Position numbers and translations under genes: made by a program | DNA from: Draconibacterium halophilum | GTDB lineage: Bacteria > Bacteroidota > Bacteroidia > Bacteroidales > Prolixibacteraceae | Length of the DNA: 64,000 nt | Reading direction: 5' to 3' | Assembly (NCBI RefSeq): GCF_010448835.1 | Contig: NZ_CP048409.1 | Location: 4,071,501-4,135,500 of the forward strand | Part shown: piece after piece, positions 8,281 to 17,182 of the stretch | Layout of the letters: the number at the start of each line of letters is the position of its first letter | How positions within the stretch are numbered: position 1 is the stretch's first letter | Notes under the pieces: generated by a model | Seen by the model: only the letters and a program-made list of their open reading frames with translations | What the model was told of the DNA's origin: nothing | Database searches by the model: none

Positions 8281-10032
8281 CTAAGTCCTGTCGAAATACT
8301 CCGTATGCAACAGATGATGTGCTTTATCGCTCATCGGTTCCCCCAGGAACTTTTCGTACAACTCAATAATATGTGGATTCTCGTGCGACTTGCGCAGTGT
8401 TTTATTCTTGTCTTCCTGATACAGGGCAGCTTGGCGCTTTTTCAGAATTCCTGCATCGCCGTGGTGATAAGGCTGACCGCCACCACCAATACATCCGCCG
8501 GGGCAGCTCATAATCTCAATGGCATGAAACTCGCTTTTTCCTGCCTGAATATCTTCCAGTAATTTCCGGGCATTACCCAAACCGTGCGCAATACCAATTT
8601 TTATTGGCAATCCATCAAAATCGATAGTCGCTTCCCGAATACCTTCCATTCCACGCAACTCATCGAAATCAAGATGCGGCAATTCTTTTTTCGTATGAAT
8701 TTCATACGCCGTACGAACAGCCGCTTCAATTACACCGCCTGTTGTTCCGAAAATTACACCTGCTCCTGTTGATTCTCCCATTGGATTATCAAAGTCTTCG
8801 TTGGGCAATGACTTAAATTCAATATTCGATAATTTTATTAAAGCTGCTAACTCCCGGGTTGTTATGGCATGATCCACATCCGGGTTATCGTTGGTTTTAA
8901 ATTCATCGCGACCGCATTCGTATTTTTTTGCCACACAAGGCATAATCGAAACAACAACCAGATCTTCTCGTTTAATTCCCAACTGATCGGCAAAATAAGT
9001 TTTGGCAATAGCGCCAAACATTTGCTGTGGCGATCGTGCAGTTGAAGGAATATCTTTCATTTCCGGGAACTGATGCTCAAAGAATTTCACCCACGCCGGA
9101 CAGCACGAAGTAAGAATAGGAAGTTTTACATCTTTATCGCCTGCCAAATGTTTTCCCAAACGATTCAGCAACTCGGTTCCTTCTTCCATAATGGTAAGGT
9201 CGGCGGCAAAGTCGGTATCAAAAACATGATCGAAACCCAAACGGCGCAAAGCAGCTACCAGTTTTCCGGTTACCAACGAACCGGCTTCCATTCCAAACTC
9301 CTCGCCCAACGCTGCGCGCACGGCAGGAGCTGTTTGAACAATTACGGTTTTTGTAGGATCGGAAAGCGCACGAATTACTTTTCCGGTTTCGTCAACTTCG
9401 GTTAATGCTCCGGTTGGACAAACAGCCACACACTGGCCGCAATATGTACACACCGAGTGATCGAGGTTCATTTCGAAAGCAGGTGAAACAACCGATTCGA
9501 AACCACGATTAATGGCCGATAAAACACCAACGGTTTGCACTTCGTTACACATGGTTTCGCAACGGCGGCACATAATACATTTGTCCACCTCGCGAATAAT
9601 GGCCGGCGAAGTATCTTCGCGGTAAGTCGACTGCTCACCTTTATAATGAATTTCGCGAATTCCGAGGTTGTGCGCCATGTCCTGCAAATCGCAGTTGCCT
9701 GATTTGGCACAGATCAAACAGTCGAAAGGATGATCTGAAAGAATCAACTCCATTACTGTTCTACGCGCATTAATCACACGCATCGAGTGCGTGTTGATCT
9801 TCATGCCTTCACTCACATCGGTGCAGCAAGCCGGTGCCAGGTTTCTTCTTCCTTCCACCTCCACCACACAAATGCGGCAGCCACCCGGTTTGTTTTCAAT
9901 ATTCAGGTCTTCAAGTTTCATATGGCACAGCGTTGGAATATGCATGCCAACACCCGATGCCGCTTCAAGAATTGTGGTTCCTGATTTTACCACAACCGGT
10001 TTATTATCTATCGTAAGATTTATTGTATCCAT
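8281..10032 (-). CDS. hydA: Catalytic subunit of multimeric NAD-linked [FeFe] hydrogenase
   Basis: 583 residues. Order of domains: [2Fe-2S] domain (Cys 36, 51, 54, 69), His/Cys-ligated [4Fe-4S] domain (HPFDCLICAKSGNC, 101-114), two [4Fe-4S] clusters (CIMCRRCETMC near 152 and CTYCGQCVAVC near 195), then the H-cluster domain with intact motifs L1 TSCCPAW (308-314), L2 MPCVAKKYE (364-372) and L3 MSCPGGCIGGGGQP (508-521). Both cysteines of TSCCP are present, so it should be catalytically active. It interconverts protons and H2 using electrons from NADH and ferredoxin in the HydABC complex (HydDB group A3-type by architecture; an inference). The maturases HydE, HydF and HydG are needed and are not in this window. 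Confidence 0.96.
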   Translation of the reverse strand: MDTINLTIDNKPVVVKSGTTILEAASGVGMHIPTLCHMKLEDLNIENKPGGCRICVVEVEGRRNLAPACCTDVSEGMKINTHSMRVINARRTVMELILSDHPFDCLICAKSGNCDLQDMAHNLGIREIHYKGEQSTYREDTSPAIIREVDKCIMCRRCETMCNEVQTVGVLSAINRGFESVVSPAFEMNLDHSVCTYCGQCVAVCPTGALTEVDETGKVIRALSDPTKTVIVQTAPAVRAALGEEFGMEAGSLVTGKLVAALRRLGFDHVFDTDFAADLTIMEEGTELLNRLGKHLAGDKDVKLPILTSCCPAWVKFFEHQFPEMKDIPSTARSPQQMFGAIAKTYFADQLGIKREDLVVVSIMPCVAKKYECGRDEFKTNDNPDVDHAITTRELAALIKLSNIEFKSLPNEDFDNPMGESTGAGVIFGTTGGVIEAAVRTAYEIHTKKELPHLDFDELRGMEGIREATIDFDGLPIKIGIAHGLGNARKLLEDIQAGKSEFHAIEIMSCPGGCIGGGGQPYHHGDAGILKKRQAALYQEDKNKTLRKSHENPHIIELYEKFLGEPMSDKAHHLLHTEYFDRT

Positions 10033-10049
10033 AATTTCCAGGTTTCTGA

Positions 10050-11843
10050 TTAGGTTAGGGTTATTGCGTTGAATTTACATTTCTCGTAACAAACGCCACA
10101 CTTAATACATAAAGTCTGGTCGATATAATGCGGCTGGCGGCGTTCGCCGGAAATAGCACCAACCGGGCAATTGCGGAAACATAGTGTACAGCCGGTACAC
10201 AAGTCTTCTATAATATCGTAACGCAACAGCGATTTACACTGTCCCGCCGGACATTTTCCGTCAATTACGTGTGCTTTGTATTCATGTTCAAAATTAGTGA
10301 TGGTTGAAAGCACCGGATTTGGCGATGTTTGCCCCAATCCACAAAGGGCAGTATCTTTAATTACACCGCTCAATTCTTTCAACTTCTCAACATCTTGTTC
10401 TTCTCCTTTTCCCCGGGTGATTTTATCCAACAGCTCGTAAAGACGCTTGTTACCAACACGGCACGGCGTACATTTTCCGCACGACTCTTCGAGCGTAAAA
10501 TCAAGATAGAACTTGGCAATGGAAACCATACAATCGTCCTCGTCCATCACAATCATTCCGCCCGATCCCATCATCGAACCGGATGCAAGCAGGTTGTCGT
10601 AATCAATTGGTAAATCCAGATAATCTTTTGTAAGACATCCACCAGATGGGCCACCGGTTTGAACGGCCTTGAATGCTTTCCCGTCTTTAATTCCACCGCC
10701 AATATCGTAAATTACTTCGCGTAGTGTTGTTCCCATCGGCACTTCAATAAGCCCAACATTGTTGATCTTTCCGGCCAGTGCAAATACTTTTGTTCCTTTC
10801 GATTTTTCAGTACCGATTTTACTAAACCATTCAGCACCTTTATTTATAATTACCGGAATGTTTGCAAAGGTTTCCACGTTGTTTACGTTAGTAGGTTTTC
10901 CCATATAACCAGAAACGGATGGGAACGGCGGTTTAAAGGTTGGTTCGCCACGTAAACCTTCCATGGAGTGAATCAGCGCAGTTTCTTCGCCACACACAAA
11001 AGCTCCGGCTCCATAGCGCAATTCAAGGCGGAAATTAAAACCACTGCCCAATATATCATCACCGATCAATCCATAATCTTCGGCTTGTTTTATGGCAATT
11101 TTTAAACGTTGAATAGCCAGCGGATATTCAGCCCTGATGTATATCAATCCTTTATCGGCACCAATACAATAACCGCAAATGGCCATTGCCTCCAACACCG
11201 AGTGCGGATCGCCTTCCAGGATTGAGCGGTCCATAAATGCACCGGGGTCGCCCTCGTCGGCATTACAAACCACGTATTTTTGTTCGTTTTCTACATTTTT
11301 GGTGATCTCCCATTTTAATCCGGTAGGGAAACCGCCACCACCGCGGCCACGCAAACCGGAGTCTTTTATTTCTTTAATCACCTCTTCGGGCGTATGTTCC
11401 GATAAACATTTCCCCAAAGCCTGGTAACCGTCGCGTGCAATGTATTCGTCAATATTTTCGGGGTTGATAAAGCCACAATTCTTTAAGGCAATTCGGATTT
11501 GCTTTTTGTAGAAATCCATTCCTTTTGAATCGCTGATCTGCTCATCGCTCGTTGGATCGGTATACAACAATCGTTTAACAGGTCGGCCTTTTACTATGTG
11601 TTCCTCAACAATTTCAACCACATCGTTAGGAGTAACCTGCACATAAAAAGTGTTATCGGGCAATACTTTAATAATGGGCCCTTTTTCGCAAAAGCCGAAA
11701 CAACCGGTCAGCACCACCTGAACTTCATCCTCGAGTCCAAGATCGTGAATCAATTGGGTTAGCCTGTTTTTAATTTCGTCGCTTTCCGATGCTTTGCACC
11801 CGGTTCCACCACAAATTAAAAGATGCATTTTGTAGTCAGTCAT
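10050..11843 (-). CDS. hydB: NAD(H)-binding flavin subunit of [FeFe] hydrogenase, NuoF-like HydB
   Basis: 597 residues. An N-terminal thioredoxin-like [2Fe-2S] domain (Cys 11, 16 and TGCFGFC) precedes the NuoF core: GLRGRGGGGFPTG for FMN/NADH binding, GEETALIHSMEG, and ESCGKCTPCRVG for a [4Fe-4S] cluster. The C-terminus adds two ferredoxin clusters (CTGCTLCFRNCPVG, CIKCGVCYEKC). This long architecture distinguishes HydB of bifurcating hydrogenases from plain complex I NuoF. It exchanges electrons with NAD(H) and perhaps ferredoxin and passes them to hydA. Gaps of 17 bases to both neighbours indicate an operon. Confidence 0.95.
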   Translation of the reverse strand: MTDYKMHLLICGGTGCKASESDEIKNRLTQLIHDLGLEDEVQVVLTGCFGFCEKGPIIKVLPDNTFYVQVTPNDVVEIVEEHIVKGRPVKRLLYTDPTSDEQISDSKGMDFYKKQIRIALKNCGFINPENIDEYIARDGYQALGKCLSEHTPEEVIKEIKDSGLRGRGGGGFPTGLKWEITKNVENEQKYVVCNADEGDPGAFMDRSILEGDPHSVLEAMAICGYCIGADKGLIYIRAEYPLAIQRLKIAIKQAEDYGLIGDDILGSGFNFRLELRYGAGAFVCGEETALIHSMEGLRGEPTFKPPFPSVSGYMGKPTNVNNVETFANIPVIINKGAEWFSKIGTEKSKGTKVFALAGKINNVGLIEVPMGTTLREVIYDIGGGIKDGKAFKAVQTGGPSGGCLTKDYLDLPIDYDNLLASGSMMGSGGMIVMDEDDCMVSIAKFYLDFTLEESCGKCTPCRVGNKRLYELLDKITRGKGEEQDVEKLKELSGVIKDTALCGLGQTSPNPVLSTITNFEHEYKAHVIDGKCPAGQCKSLLRYDIIEDLCTGCTLCFRNCPVGAISGERRQPHYIDQTLCIKCGVCYEKCKFNAITLT

Positions 11844-11860
11844 AGTTGTCGGTTTTAGTT

Positions 11861-12256
11861 TTAGTCGTCAATGGTTTTAAAGCTTACCGGAATAATTCCA
11901 TCAACCAGCTCGCCGCGTTTAATGTATGAATCGATTATTTCGCGGGCTTTTTCTTTTTTCACATGTCCGTATACAACCGGTTCTTTCCCCGGAAGTGTTA
12001 CTTCAATGGTTGGCTCGGCATAACAATATCCCATGCAGCCGGTTTGCGTAACAACCGCATCGATAGCTTCTTGTTCCAGCTCTTCCACAAAAAACTTCAT
12101 GGTTTCTTTAGCCCCCGATGCAATACCACATGTGGCCATACCAATTTTTATTTGTACAACCTGCTCAGGGTTCGCACTGTTTTCCCTGAGTTTGATTTTC
12201 GACTGAGCTTCTTCTTTCATTTTCCGAAGATCAGCCAGTGATTTAATTTTAGCCAT
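11861..12256 (-). CDS. Hydrogenase-associated thioredoxin-like [2Fe-2S] ferredoxin subunit
   Basis: 131 residues. The first 30 are a charged helix; the rest is a thioredoxin-like [2Fe-2S] ferredoxin domain with CGIASGAKET and TGCMGYCYAEP. Such stand-alone domains are found as an extra electron-relay subunit beside HydB in several multimeric [FeFe] hydrogenases (sometimes called HydD). It sits between the ATPase gene and hydB with 17-20 base gaps. Probably a fourth subunit of the complex; direct evidence is positional. Confidence 0.88.
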   Translation of the reverse strand: MAKIKSLADLRKMKEEAQSKIKLRENSANPEQVVQIKIGMATCGIASGAKETMKFFVEELEQEAIDAVVTQTGCMGYCYAEPTIEVTLPGKEPVVYGHVKKEKAREIIDSYIKRGELVDGIIPVSFKTIDD

Positions 12257-12276
12257 ATCGTTTTCTCGTTTATTCG

Positions 12277-12825
12277 TTATTTAGTTGCCTCTATTTCTTG
12301 TAAATTCGTTTTTATCAATTCTAAAATCCCTTCGCGTATCTCCTTTTGCTGATATGAAACATTACCTAGTGCTTCTTTCAGCTCGTCAGAACTTATCTGA
12401 AATTCGCCCTTTTCGGTTTTATGCAAGTACAACAGGTTGCCTTCGTTATAACTTAAAAACATCAGATACAAGGTTTCCCAAATATCTCCCATAGGTGGCC
12501 TGTCGATGTTCGACAATTGAAAGTTTGCCTTTAGAACAGTGCCAACATTTAATTCCGATTCAAGGGAAAAACTGCCACCGGCAGCCTCGGCATTCTGCTT
12601 TAAAAGCGGAATGCCCAACCCCACTTTTCGGGTGGTTCGCGACGTAAAGAACGGGTTAATGGCTTTGGCCAGCGTTTCATTGCTCATTCCGCAGCCGTTA
12701 TCTCTGATTGTCAATGAACAAAGGTCCTTTATTTTATTCTCCTCAACTATGATTTCAATCAACCTTGCTTTTGCACTCACGGAGTTTTGTACAATATCTA
12801 AAATATGTTCAGACAGAGTTTTCAT
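12277..12825 (-). CDS. GHKL-type ATP-binding protein (histidine-kinase-like ATPase) in the hydrogenase operon
   Basis: 182 residues from the ATG at 12825, which overlaps the PHP gene stop as ATGA; a longer reading from 12843 is less likely. N box DIVQNSVSAKA, G1 box IRDNGCGMS, and FFTSRTTRKVGLGIPLLK for the lid and G2. It lacks a phospho-accepting His domain, so it resembles anti-sigma kinases or detached kinase catalytic domains. The C-terminal about 60 residues are family-specific. In hydrogenase operons of Clostridia and Bacteroidota such proteins occur with DRTGG and PHP genes; the substrate is not known. Confidence 0.87.
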   Translation of the reverse strand: MKTLSEHILDIVQNSVSAKARLIEIIVEENKIKDLCSLTIRDNGCGMSNETLAKAINPFFTSRTTRKVGLGIPLLKQNAEAAGGSFSLESELNVGTVLKANFQLSNIDRPPMGDIWETLYLMFLSYNEGNLLYLHKTEKGEFQISSDELKEALGNVSYQQKEIREGILELIKTNLQEIEATK

Positions 12826-13562
12826 ATTATTTCCACAAAACAACTATCTTGCTGATTCAAAGCCTTCTTCACTTCTTTAAAAGATAATTTATGAATATTA
12901 AAAACAGAATATCTGGTGCCAATCTGTTCTAAAAAATGGGAATCTGAATTATAAACTAACGAAATATTATCATCTAAATCATACTGTTTTCGAACATGTT
13001 TTTCACTGGTGTTTCCGGTGATTCCCATTGCATCAAACGCCAGGTCTTTCGGGATAAAACCGAGATGACTAAACAGACCATTTAATGGCCGGTTAACATG
13101 TGCCGGAATAAAAATACCTCCCAGGTCGTAAACATATTTCTGAACGGAAGAGATCCCCTTTTTTAATGCCGATGTCAGGTAATACGGAACCAATTCCAAC
13201 ACCTTTTCCTCTTTATCAACTACCGGCTGATAACCAAAGTGACCATCGGGATTTGATATCCTTGTAATGTGCTGTTCCAAATATTGCTGAAAAGTATCTA
13301 AGGCCTCATCATTATCGAAAAATGCCAGGCAATGCACTTCCTCCTTGGTAGTAATTTCAACACCGGTGAGCGTTAAAATGCCTTTTTCGAGTGCCAAATC
13401 GCGAATTACTTTGGCATTTAAAGTTGAGTTATGATCGGTGATTCCAATGATATGCAATCCTGCCTTTTGGGCTTGCTCCACAATTTTTAGTGGTGCCATT
13501 TCCAAATCGGCACAGGGCGAAAGTACGGAATGAATATGTAGGTCGGCCCTGAATTTCTGCAT
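12822..13562 (-). CDS. PHP-domain phosphoesterase-like protein
   Basis: 246 residues. The polymerase-and-histidinol-phosphatase fold is shown by DLHIHSVLSPCADLEM at the N-terminus, GITDHNSTLNA, GVEITTKEEVHCLAFF, PAHVNR and YNSDSHFLEQIG, which together provide the metal-binding His/Asp/Glu set. These proteins are metal-dependent phosphoesterases, possibly acting on a phosphoprotein or nucleotide signal. It begins 4 bases after the DRTGG gene and its stop overlaps the next start, so translation is coupled. Its recurrence in [FeFe]-hydrogenase operons suggests a regulatory job; the substrate is unknown. Confidence 0.9.
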   Translation of the reverse strand: MQKFRADLHIHSVLSPCADLEMAPLKIVEQAQKAGLHIIGITDHNSTLNAKVIRDLALEKGILTLTGVEITTKEEVHCLAFFDNDEALDTFQQYLEQHITRISNPDGHFGYQPVVDKEEKVLELVPYYLTSALKKGISSVQKYVYDLGGIFIPAHVNRPLNGLFSHLGFIPKDLAFDAMGITGNTSEKHVRKQYDLDDNISLVYNSDSHFLEQIGTRYSVFNIHKLSFKEVKKALNQQDSCFVEII

Positions 13563-13566
13563 GGTA

Positions 13567-13899
13567 TTACATTAAGGTAATGTATAAATTTCCGGCCATT
13601 TCAAATGTGGCTTTGTCAGTTCCTAAAACAGGAATTCCCTCTTCGTTACTGTGTTCTATCGTATCTTCTTCGGGCTCAAATCCTTTCACCAGAATTATGG
13701 CAGCCAATTCTTTCAACGACGCAATGGCCATCACATTCTGGTGTGTTTGCAGTGTCATCCAAACCTGCCCTTCCTGCGCATTTCCCATTACATCGCTCAG
13801 CAGGTCAGACACGTACCCGCCACTTATTTCATTCTCTAATCCGGATTGGCCGGAAAAAACTTTAAGTCCAAATTTTTCTACCAGTTCAGAAACCTTCAT
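13567..13899 (-). CDS. DRTGG-domain protein (second copy)
   Basis: 110 residues from the ATG at 13899, chosen because AGGAGG stands five bases upstream on the minus strand; the reading can be extended to 13932 but without a better ribosome site. It starts MKVSELVEKFGLKVFSG and is a single DRTGG domain, the fold also seen in the N-terminus of HPr kinase and near CBS domains; no kinase domain is present. It overlaps the end of the sensory hydrogenase gene by 14 bases. With the other DRTGG gene at 15667 it likely acts as ligand- or protein-binding component of the partner-switch circuit. Confidence 0.85.
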   Translation of the reverse strand: MKVSELVEKFGLKVFSGQSGLENEISGGYVSDLLSDVMGNAQEGQVWMTLQTHQNVMAIASLKELAAIILVKGFEPEEDTIEHSNEEGIPVLGTDKATFEMAGNLYITLM

Positions 13900-15253
13900 T
13901 TCTACCTCCTCTTTTGTTACAATCAGCATCAAAACGATTTTTCCCCCAGGCTTTTTCCAGGTTCTTTGTCGCTTTTTCGATGGTTATTTTTTTCTCGTTT
14001 AAATATCGGTTTTGCAGAAAAATACAATCCGTCATTTTTGCTTTCCCCTGTACCATATCTTCAGCCAGTGCATGGCAATTTGGGGCCCCGCAACTTCCGC
14101 AGTCAATTCCCGGAAGCTGGCAAATTATCCGATCCACTTTCTGCATCTTTTCCAATGCTTTCAAACGGTCGGTATCCAGAGCAAAAACATAGTTGGGCTC
14201 AATGGGATCGGCTTTCATTTTATCTTTTATTCCCAGGCAACTTACTGCCGAAATATCGATTGATGAAGCACGAGGATAACGTTTCGATCGCTTTTGCAGT
14301 CGCTCCACAGTAAGAAATCGGTTGCCAGTCAGTAAAATACCTCCGGAACATCCCTGGTGGCATGATTTTAACTCCAAAAAATCGAGCACCGGCACCTCAT
14401 CATTTTCCATTCGTTCCAGAATTTTAACCACGTTGTGGATGCCGTCAACCGCCATCGAATTTCGTTTAAAGTGTCTTGCTTCTCCTCGCGGAAGGCTCCA
14501 TAAAATACCGTCGAGTGTTAGGTTTTTGCGCAATGGAGCAGTGTCGGTTTTTTCCTCCTTTTCAATAACCCGCATAATGTGATTGTATAAATCACTCATT
14601 TTTATCAGGCCATCCACCGCCGAAACTTCTTCGCCCAGAGGACGTTTTACAGCAGCCATTTTTGCCGAACAGGGCGACACATAAAAAGTGCCGATTTCTT
14701 CGCGCTTAATTCCTTGCTTACTCAACAATTCTATTGCATGACAAGCCGCCAGGTCGTGTGGTGCTTTAACCGGCACAATATTATCTACCAGCGATGGATA
14801 ACGTGACTGTATTAAACGAACAATAGCCGGGCAAAACGACGAGATCATTGGTTTATGGGTCGATTTTTCAACCTGCTGTTTTATCTCATCAATCAACAAC
14901 CCGATGGGCTGTTCGACCTCGAAAATATGTGTAAACCCAAGCTTTAGCAGCGCTTCGTAAATTTTTCCTTCGGTATAAGTTTCGGGAAACTGCCCAATCA
15001 TTACCGATGGAAAAAGCACCACCCGGTATCTGTATTTATTAAGTTGCTCTAAACTATCGTGTTCCACATAAAAAGCATCAACCGGACAGGCGCGCAGGCA
15101 GTTTCCGCAATCCACACAACGATCAGGATTTATATTCGCCACTCCCGCGCGTATCCGAATCGCCTCTGTTGGACAGACTTTCATGCAGTGCGTGCAGCCC
15201 ATACATTTATCGGTGTCAACTGTTATGGCATGATATTTTTCTACAACCTTCAT
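13886..15253 (-). CDS. Sensory-type [FeFe]-hydrogenase-like protein with 4Fe-4S domains
   Basis: 455 residues. Two ferredoxin-type [4Fe-4S] motifs (Cys 17/20/23/27 and 46/49/52/56) lead into an H-cluster domain with altered motifs: L1 SSFCPAIV (138-145), L2 SPCSAKMA (193-200), L3 SCHQGCSGG (297-305). All four H-cluster cysteines (141, 195, 298, 302) remain, but the proton-relay cysteine of TSCCP is Phe140. The C-terminus has an extra Fe-S motif CGSCGAPNC with Cys410. Such features mark sensory (HydS-like, group C/D) enzymes thought to sense H2 or redox rather than turn over quickly. Unlike classical HydS there is no fused PAS domain; a PAS protein is encoded divergently at 16250. Confidence 0.9.
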   Translation of the reverse strand: MKVVEKYHAITVDTDKCMGCTHCMKVCPTEAIRIRAGVANINPDRCVDCGNCLRACPVDAFYVEHDSLEQLNKYRYRVVLFPSVMIGQFPETYTEGKIYEALLKLGFTHIFEVEQPIGLLIDEIKQQVEKSTHKPMISSFCPAIVRLIQSRYPSLVDNIVPVKAPHDLAACHAIELLSKQGIKREEIGTFYVSPCSAKMAAVKRPLGEEVSAVDGLIKMSDLYNHIMRVIEKEEKTDTAPLRKNLTLDGILWSLPRGEARHFKRNSMAVDGIHNVVKILERMENDEVPVLDFLELKSCHQGCSGGILLTGNRFLTVERLQKRSKRYPRASSIDISAVSCLGIKDKMKADPIEPNYVFALDTDRLKALEKMQKVDRIICQLPGIDCGSCGAPNCHALAEDMVQGKAKMTDCIFLQNRYLNEKKITIEKATKNLEKAWGKNRFDADCNKRGGRNEGF

Positions 15254-15256
15254 ATT

Positions 15257-15667
15257 CTAAAAATTATTTCTGAAAGTTAACTTTGTACCCTCTCCTACCT
15301 CACTTTCAATAGTAAAGTCATCCGTATTTCTGTTAATGTTTGGCAAGCCCATTCCGGCACCAAATCCCATATTCCTAACAGCTTTGGTGGCAGTTGAAAA
15401 ACCTTCCTGCATTGCTTTCTGAATATCTTCAATGCCGGGGCCACTATCCTGAACAACGACAGTAATTCCCGTTCCGTCGATTTCTGCTATCATTTTCCCT
15501 CCAACAGAGTGAGCAACAACATTCACCTCGGCTTCGTATATCGCCACCACAATTCGCTTGATTACTTTCGTATCAACCTGCAATTGTTTCAGCATTTTTT
15601 TTATGCGGCTCGAAGCTCTTCCGGCCTTGCTAAAATCGCCACTCGCTATGTCAAATTCCAGTTTCAT
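15257..15667 (-). CDS. RsbT/RsbW-like anti-sigma-factor-type ATP-binding protein
   Basis: 136 residues, the usual size for the RsbW/SpoIIAB/RsbT serine-kinase family. YEAEVNVVAHSVGG is the N box, VQDSGPGIEDIQ the G1 box and GFGAGMGLPNINRN the G2 box. Such kinases phosphorylate an STAS partner or bind a sigma factor and are reversed by SpoIIE phosphatases, one of which is encoded divergently at 17160. No STAS-domain antagonist is visible here. Start overlaps the stop of the preceding DRTGG gene and the stop is 3 bases from the sensory hydrogenase gene. Confidence 0.9.
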   Translation of the reverse strand: MKLEFDIASGDFSKAGRASSRIKKMLKQLQVDTKVIKRIVVAIYEAEVNVVAHSVGGKMIAEIDGTGITVVVQDSGPGIEDIQKAMQEGFSTATKAVRNMGFGAGMGLPNINRNTDDFTIESEVGEGTKLTFRNNF

Positions 15668-16011
15668 TAATAAACCGGGGCTAAACCGTTTTTAAACAAC
15701 ATTCCACCCGAACGATAAATAGAATAAGGCGTTTCCAACAGAACAAGACCTGTTTCATTGGCCAACTCAATCATTTCCGGAGTTGCACTTTTATTTCGTG
15801 CCAGCAACACCACTTCAATGTCGGCCATTTCGGCAGTGCGAACCAGCTGTAAATTGGCCAGTCCTGTAATTAAAAGTATATGCTCCGTATCCAGCGTCAA
15901 AACATCGCTCATCAGATCGGAGCTAAAAGCTCGCTGCAAATTATGGTCTTTTTCGGTATTGCCGGCAACCACTTTTGCATTGGTCAAATCAATAATTTCA
16001 GATAATCTCAC
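15667..16011 (-). CDS. DRTGG-domain protein (first gene of the hydrogenase operon)
   Basis: 114 residues, a single DRTGG domain: MRLSEIIDLTNAKVVAG at the start and ETPYSIYRSGGMLFKNGL at the end. The start is GTG at 16011; no ATG is available in frame nearby. It heads the ten-gene operon and has a -7 element about 23 bases upstream. DRTGG domains are small regulatory folds without known catalysis; in [FeFe]-hydrogenase loci they co-occur with anti-sigma-like ATPases and SpoIIE phosphatases. Confidence 0.87.
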   Translation of the reverse strand: MRLSEIIDLTNAKVVAGNTEKDHNLQRAFSSDLMSDVLTLDTEHILLITGLANLQLVRTAEMADIEVVLLARNKSATPEMIELANETGLVLLETPYSIYRSGGMLFKNGLAPVY

Positions 16012-16033
16012 TTGGTTAGTATAAATCTTTGGA

Positions 16034-16041
16034 CAAAGATA
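16034..16041 (-). promoter_or_regulatory. -7 promoter element for the hydrogenase operon
   Basis: Minus-strand TATCTTTG fits TAnnTTTG and ends 23 bases before the GTG start at 16011. A clear TTTG -33 box is not present at normal spacing, which would fit a regulated promoter. Confidence 0.5.
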
Positions 16042-16191
16042 GTTTTACCGCTATTTATTTTTACTGCTTCAAGTCAAGATCTACTATATTTATAATGAAT
16101 AAAAACAAGGAATTTTCAGCTCCATTTCTTCCTGAATAATTTGCAGAAAAGTGTTTTAAAACAATTCATTGAAATATAACGCGCCTGTGGT

Positions 16192-16221
16192 TTTGTATCC
16201 CTTGTAAATTCCGTATTTTTC
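16192..16221 (+). promoter_or_regulatory. Probable promoter of the PAS-SpoIIE unit
   Basis: TTTG at 16192-16195, an 18-base spacer and TATTTTTC at 16214-16221 (one mismatch to TAnnTTTG). The ATG at 16250 follows 28 bases later. Together with the minus-strand -7 box at 16034 this makes 16012-16249 a divergent regulatory region. Confidence 0.5.
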
Positions 16222-16249
16222 AGTTGTAAAAACTTGAAAAAACCGAACC

Positions 16250-17182
16250 ATGATTTACGATAAAGAATCATTTCTGACCGGCAATATTGAAGATCCTGCC
16301 ATTCATCAGAAAATTATTGATGCGCTGCCCATTCCGATATTTTACCGCAATGCAGAAGGTATTTATTTGATGTGTAACGCGGCGCATGAAAAATTTACGG
16401 GAAAAACAAAAGAGCAAATTGTGGGCAAACCTTTACACGAAGTTCATGTAAAAGAAATGGCCGATAAATACCTGGCGCAGGACAAAGAGCTGATGGCAAA
16501 CCCCGATGTACAGGTGTACAACACGCAGGTTCGACACGGCGACGGGACATCGCACCATGTTATTCTTAATAAAGCAGTGATACGCGATAACGAGAATAAA
16601 ATAGTTGGAATTGTAGGTTCGATAAACGACATAACGGAGCTAAAAAAAACCGAGAAGCGCCTTGAGAAAGCACAGGAAACGATGCAGGTATCGTCGCAAA
16701 TGATTCATAAAATATCTTCGGGAATTCTGATGGTTGACAGTAATTTTAAGGTTGTTGATTCAAACGAATATTTTGCCAAAATGATGGGCGATGAAACGGA
16801 AGAATTGTACGAAACCATCCCCGGACTGACCGGTGCCGATGTAAAAGGCCTGATACCCGATATTATTTACAAAATGGTTTCGAGCGTACTTACATCGGGG
16901 GATGAACTAGCTGAGCGCGATTTAAAATTCAACAATAAACTCATGCATGTTTCGGTACGTACACTCTATAAAAACAAGGTGGTTGGCGTGGTATTCCGCG
17001 ACATGTCGGCGCCAATGCTCGTACAGGATGAGATCATTAACCGTGCACGAAAAATCAACAAACAAAACATTGAAACGGTACAAAAAATAGCTTTTCTGCT
17101 GGGAGAAAATGCTGCAGAAACGGAAGAATTGCTAAACTCCATAATTGAAACCTACCGCTATGGTGACGACGACAAATCCTGA
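16250..17182 (+). CDS. Tandem PAS-domain protein divergent from the hydrogenase operon
   Basis: 310 residues, no membrane segment. PAS1 (about 25-130) shows PIFYRNAEGIYLMCNAAHEK and the PAC-like IVGIVGSINDITELKK; a short coiled coil follows; PAS2 (about 150-250) begins ISSGILMVDSNFKVVDSNEY and ends VVGVVFRDMSAPM; the C-terminal 50 residues are helical. The PAS2 plus tail resembles the C-terminal PAS part of HydS-type sensory hydrogenases, here encoded as a separate protein (inference). It overlaps the SpoIIE gene by 23 bases, so the two are translationally coupled. Likely a cytoplasmic redox or ligand sensor controlling the phosphatase. Confidence 0.88.
   Translation: MIYDKESFLTGNIEDPAIHQKIIDALPIPIFYRNAEGIYLMCNAAHEKFTGKTKEQIVGKPLHEVHVKEMADKYLAQDKELMANPDVQVYNTQVRHGDGTSHHVILNKAVIRDNENKIVGIVGSINDITELKKTEKRLEKAQETMQVSSQMIHKISSGILMVDSNFKVVDSNEYFAKMMGDETEELYETIPGLTGADVKGLIPDIIYKMVSSVLTSGDELAERDLKFNNKLMHVSVRTLYKNKVVGVVFRDMSAPMLVQDEIINRARKINKQNIETVQKIAFLLGENAAETEELLNSIIETYRYGDDDKS

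Noticed and set aside
13567..13899. HPr kinase/phosphorylase
   Set aside because: Only the small DRTGG domain is present; the kinase domain with its P-loop is absent.
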